Below, in pieces: positions 10,050-20,500 of a DNA stretch of 64,000 nucleotides. Origin of the DNA: Bicyclus anynana. Taxonomy: Eukaryota > Arthropoda > Insecta > Lepidoptera > Nymphalidae. The translations under genes and the position numbers were made by a program. The stretch spans positions 1,984,001-2,048,000 of the forward strand of contig NC_069110.1 in NCBI RefSeq assembly GCF_947172395.1, read 5' to 3'. Under the pieces are notes generated by a model. It did not search any database. It saw only the letters and a program-made list of their open reading frames with translations, and had not been told where the DNA came from. The number at the start of each line of letters is the position of its first letter. Position 1 is the first letter of the stretch.

Positions 10050-13000
10050 CTAGATATCCCCTCCAATACTGGTTGCTGCCAGGTACAGCAGCAGTTTCTT
10101 GGCTGGGATGTGTTTTACCTCCTCTGGATCCATTGTGTAATGCCCTAAGTGGAGGTTGCGTTTATGTATTAGAGCTGGGCAATTGCATAAGATGTGCATA
10201 GGTGTTTCCTCTGCGTCTAGGCAGAGTCTGCACAGATCTGTGTCCCGGAGTTTAAGATTGAACATGTGTCTATTGAGTCCACAGTGTCCGGTAAGTGCCC
10301 GCACTAAGATACATAGGTTTTTCCTACTAAGCGCTAGTAGGTCTGAAGCAGCCTTCTTATTGAAGGATTTTACTAGCGCTTTTGAGTGATTCATTCCTGG
10401 AAGTTTTCTCCAGCGAATAAGGGTGTCGTAGTAACAGTAAGTTAACAGGGTGAGTTTGGCTAGGCTTTTAGGTATACCACAGAAGGGTTCAGGTCCTGTC
10501 TGTGGTAACCTCGCGCCTAGTTTCGCAAGTTGGTCCGCCTTTTCGTTGCCGACTATTCCTGCATGCCCTGGAACCCAGCGAAGGATAACCTGATTACGGT
10601 TGCCCAAGTTATTCAGACATTGCCAGCAGTTTTCAACAAGTCTAGAGGTAATAACCTCCGCGGACAAGGCTGAAAGAGCCGCTTGGCTGTCAGAGTGAAT
10701 ATAAATAGTTCTGTTAACGTAGTTGTTTTGCTGCAAGGCTTCCGCACATTTAATGATGGCGTACACCTCTGCCTGGAAGATGGAGGTATACGTTCCCAGG
10801 TTCCGGTGAATTTTCACCCTGGGCTTCTCTCCATAGGTTCCACAGCCTACGTCTTTTCCTGACTTGGAACCATCGGTGTAGCACTTTAGGCTTCCCGCTT
10901 TCCAAGTTATTTCATTTTTTAGCCACCTGTCCCGATCGGGTATCTCAACGGTGTAGTTCCTTTGGAAGTAGTAGTTTGGGGTCATATTGTCTGATGGCAT
11001 CCCCAAAACTGGGATATCAAGTACTGAGTTTTGTAGGTTCCTCATAACTTGAGAAAGCCAGTTCACCTCTTTCTGGCAGATTACTCTGTACATGCCCTCT
11101 CTTGCCTCCTTTTCCAAATAGAGAAACAGGGGCGGGAGGTTAAGTAGTGCATCAAGAGCTGCTCCAGGTGAGGTGTTCATGGCTCCGGTTATAAGCAAGC
11201 AGGCAGATCTTTGAAGACTGCTAAGCTTACTTTGAGTGGTTTTCTGCATCGTTTTCCTGCACCAAACTGTTGAGGCGTAAGATACAATCGGCCTCACCAC
11301 AGCTGTATAGAGCCAGAGGGTTATTTTAGGTTTCAGCCCCCATCGTGCTCATGCCAGTCGACTGCAGATACCGAGGGCTGTTTTCGCCCTCTTAAGTGTA
11401 CCATCCACGTGAGAGTTCCAAGTAAGTTTCTGGTCTAAGGTAATACCCAGATACTTAGCCTCGCACGAGAACGGAATGTGTTTTCCATTCAAAATAGGCG
11501 GCTCGAGTTTTTCGAGTTTATGCTTATTGGTGAATGGGACAATGACTGTTTTATCTGCATTAACAGATAAGTCATTGTCTTTGCACCATCTTTCAATGGT
11601 GTTTAGTGCTTTCTGTATGAGGTACGAAATAGTACTTTGGCAGTTTCCTCTCACAATGATTACCAGGTCATCCGCGTATCCCTGGGTATCTAAGCGGAGT
11701 TCAGCCATCTTATACAGCAGGTGATCGACTGCAAGGGTCCATAGCAGGGGTGACAAGACCCCGCCTTGCGGGCATCCCCTTGTCGTAAGCACTTCAGTCG
11801 AGATGTCGTTTAGCTTAAATCTGGCTATTCTGTTTGAGAGCATCGCTTCAACCCAGCGAACAGTGGTTGGGTCAGCCCGTTTGTTGGTTAGACCATTCAC
11901 CAATGTTCGGATGGGAGTGTTATCGAAAGCTCCCTCAATGTCTAGAAACGCCGCGAGGGCGATTTCTTTGTCTTCCAGTGCCTTTTCGATTTTATCAACC
12001 AGGCTTAGCAGGGCGGTTTCTGTGGAGCGTCCTCTGCAATAGGCATGCTGGGTTATATGGATGGGTCTCTCAATGAGAATCCCATCCCTAATATACCTAT
12101 CCAGTACCTTCTCCATTGTTTTTAGTAAAAATGAAGAGAGACTTATGGGTCTAAAGGCTTTAGGCATGGCGTAGTCCTTTATTCCCGCTTTAGGTATGAA
12201 TATGACCCTTACTTTGGTCCAGTTTTCTGGAATATATCCCCAGGCAAAGCTCGCCCTGAAGATTTTGACCAGATGTGGGATCAGCAGGGTTGCACCTCTT
12301 TGTAATAAAAGAGGTGTTATTCCATCAATCCCACTAGCTTTGTTCGATTCAAAAGAGTTGATAGCCCACCTCACTGCTCCAGGTCTGAAAACTATGGTGG
12401 CCCTTCTCCAGTCCTCGATATGAGGCCTACATGGAGCCTGCGCCAAGGTTCTAGCGTTAGTACTGACCGCTCCTGGGAAGTGAGAGTGTGCTAGCAATTC
12501 TAGGGTTTCCTTCTCATCACATGTGAAGGAACCATCAGGCTTTTTTAACAAGCCTAGCTGATTAGGTTTGGCTTTGGAGAGCAGTTTTTGGAGTCTGGAA
12601 CCTTGAGGCAAGTTGCTTATTTCCTCGCAGAATCTTCTCCATGATGCTCTTTTAGCCTTCCTAATTTCTTTGCTGTATTCGGTTAGGGCTTTTCGGTAGA
12701 TGTCCCACTCCTTGGTCGTCTTAGCCCTGTTGAATAGTTTGCGTGTTTTGTCCCTCAAGCGCTTAAGCTTTGAGTTCCACCACGGCACTTTGTGTTTAGA
12801 AGTCTTGGTCTTGAGCATACAGTTGTCTTCGAAGGCTTTAATAGTTCCTTCGGTGACAACTTCAACTGCTAGATCCAGACTTTCTAGCGTTTTTATACTT
12901 TTAGGTACTACCTCTAGGTTGCACTGCAGGCTGCTGCAATAGTCCGTCCATTTAGTGCGCCTAGGATCCCTGTAAGTAACCGTTTCCATAGGAAAATTTG

Positions 13001-13682
13001 TTGTCAGATTAAAACCTATGTGTCTATGGTCTGACATTGCACTTTCCTTACTCACCTGCCAGTCGTTAATTCTCCTGGCTAAATTGACGGTGGCGAAGGT
13101 TATGTCTAGAACTTCCTTTCTAGTTTTTGTGACAAAGGTTGGTACATTGCCTTTGTTTAAGACCTGAAGGTTATTAGCTAAGAGGAAATCGTAGAGAAAC
13201 TCACCTCTATCATTCGTGTCAGTGCTACTCCAGGCGTCGTGATGGGCGTTCGCGTCGCAACCCACCAGTAGTTCTGCGTTGTGTTTCCGGGCGTATTCGA
13301 CTACCGGGAGCAACTCGTTTGCAGGATTTGTTACTTCGCCGGGTAGGTAGGCTGAACAGATAATTATCCTCCGTCCTTCCCACCCTTTGATGTTTACAAA
13401 TGCTGCCACAAGGTCATCGGTACAGACTCCTGGAATTGGCAGAAAGTTAATAGATCTATCAAAAACGATACACGCTCTGGGCCTCGAGCCGTTGGCATGT
13501 GATAGTAACTTACCCCCAGCATTCAGCCCGAGGATAGTACCGCTTTTGGAGATCCAGGGTTCTTGAATAAGGGCGAGGTTTGCTTTCCCCTCAACAAGGC
13601 AGCACTCTGTGATAGCAGAGGCCGCAATTGCGTGTTGGAGGTTGGCTTGCAGAAACCTCACCATGGACCCCTGGATTGCCAT
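10050..13682 (-). pseudogene. LINE ORF2: endonuclease-reverse transcriptase-RNase H, one internal stop
   Basis: The frame opens at ATG (13680-13682) and closes with TAG (10050-10052), about 1210 codons, with a single in-frame TGA at 11349-11351. The first 777 residues hold the endonuclease (LIQEPW near 38-43, GCDANAHHDAW near 139-149, SDHRHI near 218) and the reverse transcriptase (FRPISL, AFLDIEGAFDNT, GCPQGGVLSPLLW, catalytic YADD at 669-672). After the stop, in the same frame, come WGLKPKITLW and a 416-residue part. Numbered from 11300, its RNase H residues are D143 (YTDGSKSG), E178, D204 and H246/D256 (GHAGIVGNEKAD). A terminal C-x2-C-x8-H-x2-C cluster (357-372) follows. The polyprotein nicks DNA and copies the LINE RNA at the target. 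Only one lesion separates it from an open frame. Confidence 0.9.
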
Positions 13683-15020
13683 TTATTTGGCCCTTTTAAT
13701 GACCGGTAGAGGCCGGTCTCTGCCCCTATCCGTTTGAGGCGAATGACGACCTCGGTCGGGTGGGGCATTCTTCGGCGCTCTGCCAGTTGCTTTTTTGTTA
13801 GCCAGAGCTTTCACTCTTTTAGCTGTCCTCCCTCTCCCAGAACCACTCGGTCCGGCAGCGGAGTGGCCTGCGCTGGCGATAGAACGTCCAGCGGCCGATC
13901 CGCCACCGTTTCCACTCGGCCCTGGGATAGGGTGGTCTGCGCTGTCCTGAGTGTCAGCTGTTGGCTCGGTTGGGCTATTAGGCCCTCCTCTGAGCTTGAA
14001 GTACAACCAATAGAAGCCCAGGAATATTTTAAAATTATACTTCTTTAGGACTTCCATTGAGGAGTCATCCAGAGAAAGAAACGCTAGGATGCCCTTATCG
14101 TCTGCCTTCTCATGGAGGACCCTCCAGTGAGTTGGGTTCAGCTCATGGTTTTGCCAACACAGCATCCCTAGTGCTAGCTTGGTGGATTTCGCTAGATTCT
14201 TAGGGATGAAGGTTGACACAGTCCATGGCTTAGGCAATTCGTTTTCCAGAAGTATAGAAAGCTGTGCCTCAGGCCATGGTTTGCAGGTTTTGACTGTTTC
14301 CACAAGCCAGTCCTGGCTTTCCTTGTCTACACAAGTAATCAGGATCCAGCCAGGCTTGTGGGAGAAGCCAAGAAACCTGGGTCCCTTGCCCATGTTTTCG
14401 ACGTTTATGGTGCGACATGTTTGATACATGACCTCCATAAGTGCCGAACGGACAAGGTCCATTTGCTCCGTCGTCATAGGTTCCGAGTTACGAATCCCCA
14501 CACGAAGAGCTCCTGTAATGTCCCGATAGCTGGCGGCCGGTTTAGTGCGTCCGTCAGGCGTCGTTGACATTTTTTGTGCCTTGGGTGGGTTTGCCTTTGG
14601 AGATTCCTCCTCCGATCTGCCGCGTTTGCGGCTTTCGTTGGAGGCTATTGGTTTCTCCACAGGTAATTCCGCCCAGGGCTTGCGGCATAGGGTGAGGGCT
14701 TCATTGTATTCTAGCCCCCCATCCTTTACAAGCCGGTGAAGGCGCTTGCGCGCAGCACCACAGAGTTTTTTGCGTCTAGCGCCTTGGCTTTGTGGTTTTG
14801 TCTCGCACACAAGGGGTGTTTCCATAGGCGTTTCGGAGGCGATGACGTCTCCGCCGACCTTCTGGCCACTCCCGAAAGTGAACGAGCTAGTTCCAGGCTC
14901 TGCAGAGTCTACGACAGGCCTCTGCGCCTTAGAGTTGGTGCCACAAGATGTGGCAAAAGAAACTTGTAGATTTGAATTCTCCAGCAAGTCCCACGAGTAG
15001 CAAGGGAAATAAGCGGTCAC
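13683..15020 (-). CDS. LINE ORF1: RNA-binding/gag-like protein
   Basis: Open frame of 445 codons ending in TAA at 13683-13685, directly before the ORF2 ATG. The central part (about 195-345) contains NMGKGPRFLGFSHKPGWILI and later blocks that look like the DUF4780-type domain found in insect LINE ORF1 proteins. The C terminus is Gly/Ser-rich and then strongly basic (AKRVKALANKK, KRAK). No CCHC knuckles are visible. Residue 1 at 15020 is a GTG, and the frame is open back to a TAG at 15060-15062 without any ATG. The first ATG is at 14825 (residue 66), so the real protein may be 380 residues or the start codon may be mutated. Expected to coat LINE RNA. Confidence 0.75.
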   Translation of the reverse strand: MTAYFPCYSWDLLENSNLQVSFATSCGTNSKAQRPVVDSAEPGTSSFTFGSGQKVGGDVIASETPMETPLVCETKPQSQGARRKKLCGAARKRLHRLVKDGGLEYNEALTLCRKPWAELPVEKPIASNESRKRGRSEEESPKANPPKAQKMSTTPDGRTKPAASYRDITGALRVGIRNSEPMTTEQMDLVRSALMEVMYQTCRTINVENMGKGPRFLGFSHKPGWILITCVDKESQDWLVETVKTCKPWPEAQLSILLENELPKPWTVSTFIPKNLAKSTKLALGMLCWQNHELNPTHWRVLHEKADDKGILAFLSLDDSSMEVLKKYNFKIFLGFYWLYFKLRGGPNSPTEPTADTQDSADHPIPGPSGNGGGSAAGRSIASAGHSAAGPSGSGRGRTAKRVKALANKKATGRAPKNAPPDRGRHSPQTDRGRDRPLPVIKRAK

Positions 15021-15530
15021 AGACAGCAGAGCCCCGCTTGCCGCCTGAAGGGCATGATACTACCTCGATTTGCCCTGGTGTCGAGGAGACTCCGTTAAGG
15101 ACTGAGCACCCCCTCAGCCATGCATCCTTCGGCACGGTACGTATAACACCTTGGATTTGGGGATTTTTGGAGTCGAGGTTTTCTCCTCCGGGGTGTGGGT
15201 GTGTTTAGACAGTAGGGAATTGAGGGGGAGGAGAGTTTGGAAGGACTGGTAGGGGATTGGGTTTAAGGTGGGCATTAGACAGGAGGTGGGAGGGGATGTG
15301 GGTATAGGAGAGGAAAAGTACAACAGTGTATGGGAGTGTACACAGTGTACCGCCAGAATGATACTCCGCTATTGCAGCCCGAGGTTGGATGTGAAAAGGT
15401 GCGAGCCCGGTTTAGATACTGCAACATTGCCCAGGGTGGACGACGGGGACGTGTAACATCTGACTTGTGACAGGACCCAATAGCACAGCTCGCACACCTG
15501 TGCGTAGTCACTGCCACCATTTCCCACCCC
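15021..15530 (-). promoter_or_regulatory. LINE 5' untranslated region, probable internal promoter
   Basis: The 510 bp between the right target duplication and ORF1 has no conserved frame. Full-length LINEs carry an internal promoter here; a specific initiator or downstream element could not be proved. The plus strand is rich in GGAGGGG-type purine runs at 15210-15310. Confidence 0.45.
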
Positions 15531-15540
15531 AGGTAGGGCT
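15531..15540. repeat. Target-site duplication, right copy
   Basis: AGGTAGGGCT, the partner of 9946-9955; marks the 5' end of the full-length LINE. Confidence 0.7.
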
Positions 15541-15785
15541 AGAATAGGGGTAGGGTAAGGGTAGGATAGGTGTAGGGAAGCGGTTGGGTAGGGGTAGGAT
15601 AGGGGTTGAATAGAGGTAGGATAGTGGTTGGGTAGGGATAGGTTAGGGCCTTCCCCTACCCTACCCCTATCCCAGCACTATCCTAGGTGTAGGGAAAGGG
15701 GAAGATTACGGGTAGGGTAGGGTACGGGTACGGGTAGGGTATTGGTAGGGTACAGTTAGGGTAGGAGTAGGGTAGAGGTAGGGGA
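15541..15785. repeat. GGGTA/TACCC minisatellite of the Lep1 element
   Basis: Irregular array of GGGTAGGGTA, GGGTTGGGTA and related words on the plus strand. A short inverted patch of TACCC words lies at about 15645-15680. The left half of the same array is at about 9899-9955. It is not the insect telomere repeat TTAGG. Confidence 0.75.
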
Positions 15786-16427
15786 TCGATTCTGAAGCCT
15801 ATTTTCTATTTTTTGTCTATCTGTCTGCCTTTTTTTGACCGGGCATCATGCTGAAACTACAGAATGAATTTCAAATGATACTTAAGACGATTTGAAAATA
15901 CGGAGAAGGATAATAGGATACTTTTTGTCGCGAAAACAAAATTAGAAAAGGGTGAAGTAGGGGTAGAAAGTTTGTACGGAAAGTTCTTAATTTTTCGAGG
16001 TACATTTGTAAATGTAAAATGATTAGTGGACTATTTATTAGGTATAAGTTATAAAACTTGCAAATTAGAATGTGAAATAGGGGTTGAAAGTTGACATCGA
16101 TTTTTACGCGGATGAAGTCGCGGGCGTCCGCTAGTATATATACCTATATATTAAGTAATAAGTAAAAAAAGGAAATATATAAAAACCTATTTTGACAAAA
16201 TGGGCTATAAAGATAGTTTTTTTTTATTGCAACAACAATATTAGGCTACATTAAATTATCGACGAGTATTTTATTAATTTGAAACCACATTTCTACATTG
16301 TTCACGCCGAGGTTTATTTAGATCTAACTAGTTTGATCTGAATTGGCTTACATAAACATTTATCTTTGATAATACACCTAATAAAGGTCATACTATCATA
16401 ATTCACATCTTGATCATTTATTCTATT

Positions 16428-16775
16428 CTAGCGTAGGCCCGCGACTTCGTCCGCGTGAAAGTCGATGTAAACTTTCAACTACCCCTACCCCAACCTACCC
16501 CTACCCTACCCTACCCTATCCCTACCATACCCTACCCTACACTACCCCTACCCTACCCATTAAGGCTGAACACGCGAAAGAAGCTTAAAAAATGGAGTAA
16601 ATTCTACCGTTTTCCCAACATTTCCCTTCACTGCTCTACTCCCATTGATCGTAGAGTGATAAAAAGTATACCATAACGTGCTCAGGAGTATGAAGAACAA
16701 GATAACTAAGTTTCGTTAAAATCCGTTTAGTCGTTTTTGTTTCTATAACGATCATACAAACAGGAAAAAATTTTA
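16428..16775 (-). mobile_element. Lep1-like Helitron, inverted copy with TACCC array
   Basis: Minus-strand copy: its 3' end appears here at 16428 as CTAGCGTAGGCCCGCGACTTC. The TACCC array at 16478-16560 follows, then the body sentence about 'aaaatccgtttagtcgtttt'. Noncoding; the open frame through the array is an artefact of its low complexity. Confidence 0.6.
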
Positions 16776-17164
16776 CTGATTGTGTTTTTGTATTAATAGC
16801 TATTTTGGAAATATATTTCATGTACAGAATTGATCTCTCTACAGATTTATTATGAGTATAGATCATAATAATGTAAATATATAACATATTCTTAGCAGTT
16901 ACTTTGTATTACTATAATAATAATATACATCAACGTTATCTGCTACCTTCAACTTTATCATCTCTGTAACACACATCCACATATGTAAATTGCATTATTC
17001 AAGCTTACCCTTGATACTAGCATCCACACGATTGGCTGACCTATTCATGACTCTATATTCAGTTAAATAACAGTATTCCAGTAAACACTGTGAGAGAAAG
17101 TTTAAAGTGGATCAAGTTGTCAAGCTAAAAGTTCAAGTATCTAGCAGTACTGCTTCATTAATTG

Positions 17165-17335
17165 TTTTGGTTTTGTCCTTCCTGTCTAGCCAAATTTGGT
17201 AGAATCCTACTAGAGCAGCTTTGAATACCCTTTGTAATATAGAACTTGCTGCAGTTCTAATAAAGTAATAAAGCCAAGGTGTTAAGCAGATTATAGAGAG
17301 ATTTAGTCAGTATTCCTCTCTCAACCTCTTATGGT
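17165..17335 (-). mobile_element. Fragment of the PD...ELT retroelement family
   Basis: Block GCCAAATTTGGTAGAATCCT and the following 100 bp match the 134-bp unit of 7254-7655, with added indels. It lies about 75 bp upstream of the first coding exon of Alh. Not coding. Confidence 0.6.
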
Positions 17336-17410
17336 AAATAAAATGACTGCATAAAAAATAGTAAAGGTATAAAAAAATTAACAATAATGAATACAAATGG
17401 TTCTTTACAG

Positions 17411-17558
17411 GTTTAGTGCAATAATGCTTCCTTCAATATGAAGGAGATTATGAAGGAGATGGTTGGAGGTTGCTGTGTGTGCTCGGACGAGCGAGGTTGG
17501 CCCGACAACCCGCTGGTGTACTGTGACGGGAACGGATGTACGGTTGCAGTGCATCAAG
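17411..17558 (+). CDS. Alh coding exon 1 (PHD1, N-terminal half)
   Basis: Acceptor TTCTTTACAG ends at 17410; coding starts at ATG 17438. An in-frame TAG at 17414-17416 rules out an upstream in-frame start within the exon. In-frame ATGs at 17450 and 17459 are alternatives; fly Alh aligns best from the second (MKEMVGGCC). Encodes residues 1-40 including C12, C15, C29, C34 and H39. Donor GT at 17559, phase 1. Confidence 0.93.
17424..17441 (+). promoter_or_regulatory. Five-codon uORF overlapping the Alh start codon
   Basis: ATG at 17424-17426 opens a five-codon frame that stops at TGA 17439-17441. The stop overlaps the Alh ATG (17438-17440) as ATGA. It is out of frame with Alh and lies in the same exon. 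It could lower or couple initiation at the main start; this is inference. Confidence 0.5.
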
Positions 17559-20500
17559 GTGACTATCCACTTCCTTAACTTACCACAATACGAAAAAGCA
17601 ATGAAAACCAGGGAGAGGTGTTCGACTTCATTGTTGAAAACTGCACAACATGTTTTAAATGATACTGCATTGTGCATATAGCTTAGCTAGTTGAAAACCA
17701 AGATCAAGTCATAATTTGTTTATTGTCGAAACGTTTGTTATTGTTTTTTACATTATTATGAAATAATCAATATTGATAATTGTAGCATACTGCATATTTT
17801 TTTTTATGTAAACTCAAAACTACTGAACCTTTCTTGAAATTCTTTCACCGATAGAAAGCTACATTACCAAGTAATAAGATAGGCTAACCCCGTATTCCCA
17901 CAAGAATGGGAACTACACTGGTGAAGCAGTGATGTTTTGCTACTTATATTATATATAAATTTAGATTTAAAATGTTAAGCTTTAAGACTGTAATTAGATC
18001 AGCATCATTACTTGTACCTACAAACTTCACGAGCAGCAGGAATAAGCTTTATGGTACTTCCCAGTACATGTACAAGCTCTATTACTCTCTCCAAATACAA
18101 AACTTTGATTGTTGACTATTTTTCAGCCTGCTATGGAATTATTGCTGTGCCAACTGGACCATGGTACTGCAGGAAATGTGAGAGTCCAGAGACCAAAGGC
18201 AAAGTCGTAAGTTTTACTTTTTATATTATCATTATCATCATTAAAAGCCGATGGATGCCGATGACGTCTCTTAGTAAGTTACGAATACCAAGGTCTCTAA
18301 CCGCCAGCGTCCAGCGGCTTTCTGTGACACGGTTGATGTTGTCAGTCCACCTAGTGGGGAATCGGCCTACACTATCTCAAGTTCGGTGTCGCTATTCGAA
18401 CACCTTGGGACCTCAACTCCCCATTGACTCTACAACCAGGATGCCCCGCCCTTTGCCATTTTAGCTTTCCAACTCATTGAGCTGTGTACGGTTCTTCCGT
18501 GGAACTCCCCCTTTCTGATATGATGATGCAGAGTTATTCCGATTATAACTCGTTCCATTACCCACTGAGTGACTCTGAGCCTTCTGAGTTTGGACTGTGG
18601 TGGCATTCGAAGTTAGCAGGTTTCAAGGGTCCGGCCCCTCAATTATACAAGTACAAAGGATATTAGATATTTTTTTTCCTTATAAAATGAAGGTCTGACC
18701 ATCACATGCTATTTGAACATTTTTGTATATTTAAAACTAGAGGACGCCCGCGACTTCGTCATTCATTACATTTTATATTTCAACAATAAACTTTGTATTA
18801 TTTAATTTTATATCATTCCCTTTATAAATTTTCATTCATCATCATAAATTTTAATTTTATATAATTACATTTTATATTTCAACAATCAAAATCAAACAAT
18901 ATTACAAAAATGTTCCCACATGACTAAAAAACGAAAAATATCATAGTTATTATAATATTTAAGTCAATATATTTAAAGGTATCCAAACACCTAATTGTGA
19001 CAAAGACTAAGCAGATAACCTTCAGTTCTGACAACCTCGAAGGTGGAGTCGTTTACGTGTTTATTATATTACAATAAAAAAAATATGGTATAATATAAAA
19101 GAGTGATATATGGTATATACTCATATATACAAGTTTTTGAAATCTACCTGTGATTTGTTACAGAGATGCGAGCTTTGCCCTTCCAAATCCGGTGCTCTGA
19201 AGCGCTCGGACACGGGCGGCTGGGCCCACGTGGTCTGCGCTCTCTACATCCCTGAAGTCAGGTTCGGCAACGTCACTTCCATGGAGCCGATAGTGCTGCG
19301 ACTCATACCTCCAGAACGTTTCAATAAGGTGTGTCACATTTCTACATTTACTGCCTGGTGTTTAGTCTGTGCTAATCACTACCCGTGATAGACCGACGCG
19401 ACGCTCTAGTGGTGTCAATGAAACAGGACCTTTCTTTGCAAGCTGTCTTCAAAACAACAGGGAAGGGATACCATCAGGGAAATCAGTCGCCTGCTAGAAA
19501 TAAGTTGGAAAGTCTGCCGTTGCCACTGTTTTGCGTTTGTGTCCCCAGTCTCTATACTGGATGGGTATACGTGGAATTTTATTAAGTACGAGGCCGACGT
19601 AATCTGCTCGCCCATTACATAAAACAAAGTCCTTGCACGCCATCCTCACCGCAACTCGACTTCCTTATATTTTGTCTTATTTTTGACCGTCCGTTGACAG
19701 TGGAATTGTAGAGTGAGACAAAGTGCCAGTAAGATTATACTGTAAGTATTAGTTTTCAATGTATTTTTCCTGGCAACATGAAGCAGACAGTGAAAAGTTG
19801 CTTAGATTACATCATTACTTACCATCAGGTGAGATTTCAGTCAAGGCCTAACTTGTAAAGAATTAAGAAAAATAAAAAGAGTTCGGCAAGCTTAGGTCAT
19901 TTGTCCGAAGTAAACGTAATCCGGTGCATTGTTTGTTTGTCTAGTACCACGTCTCAGCAGGATAGAAAGAAAATGACTCTGCAAAGTTATTAAGAAACCA
20001 TCTATCAGGATCAGATTAGGGTTTTGTAGCAGAAATTTACAATTTATTGTACATTATTTTATAAAGTCATCAGTAACAACCCATATTTGGCTTACTGTTA
20101 AGCACGAGTCTCCTGGCCAAATGCCAGACTCCACACAAATAGAAAATTAAAAAAATTATTTGGTGCAATGCAAGTTTCCTCGCGATGTTTTCCTTCACCG
20201 TTTGATACACATGACTTTCTGTAAAGTATTGTATTGTATTTGAATAATTACAAACATACAGGTCACAGAAACAACTATACTAATGTAATGCTAAGACATA
20301 GTGTTTTTGTTTTTTCACAGACATGCTACATTTGTCAAGACTTGGGCAAAACCCATCGCGCCAACGCCGGCGCCTGTATGCAGTGTAACAAATCTGGTTA
20401 GTTACCTCAGTACATATTAAAATTAATGATAGTTAGCGAGGATGTCTTACAAAGACCTTTAATAGAATCTGTAATGATTACTTGTTTTGTTATTCAGCAA

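Larger units (their letters stand above)
9956..15530 (-). mobile_element. Full-length non-LTR retrotransposon (R1/LOA/I group)
   Basis: A 5.6-kb LINE on the minus strand: 5' untranslated region (15530-15060), ORF1 (15020-13683), ORF2 (13682-10050), a short 3' region and a (GAA)n tail at about 9954-9974. A 10-bp direct repeat AGGTAGGGCT flanks it at 9946-9955 and 15531-15540. ORF2 carries an apurinic-type endonuclease, reverse transcriptase and RNase H; this combination with a microsatellite-like tail fits the R1/LOA/I assemblage rather than Jockey or RTE. One TGA interrupts ORF2 and ORF1 lacks an early ATG, so this copy is probably not autonomous now, though young. Confidence 0.85.
9704..16134 (+). 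mobile_element. Lep1-like Helitron split by a LINE insertion
   Basis: The left half (9704-9955) begins CTAGCCGATGCCCCGCGG, the common Lep1 5' motif. It enters a GGTAGGG array at 9899 and is cut there by the LINE at 9956-15530. The array resumes at 15531 and runs to about 15785. The right half ends with the hairpin and CTAG at 16124-16134 ('gggcgtccgctagt'). Without the LINE the element would be roughly 0.85 kb. Ends match those of the other copies in the window. Confidence 0.6.

Noticed and set aside
11476..14969. Plus-strand open frames inside the LINE
   Set aside because: They are antisense shadows of ORF1 and ORF2, which carry the conserved catalytic motifs.
17405..17677. 90-codon minus-strand frame over exon 1
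   Set aside because: Shadow of the PHD-coding exon and its intron; no motif.
18012..18464. 150-codon plus-strand frame
   Set aside because: Only 18127-18206 is exon; the remainder is intron and an antisense RTE fragment, and a consensus donor ends the exon.
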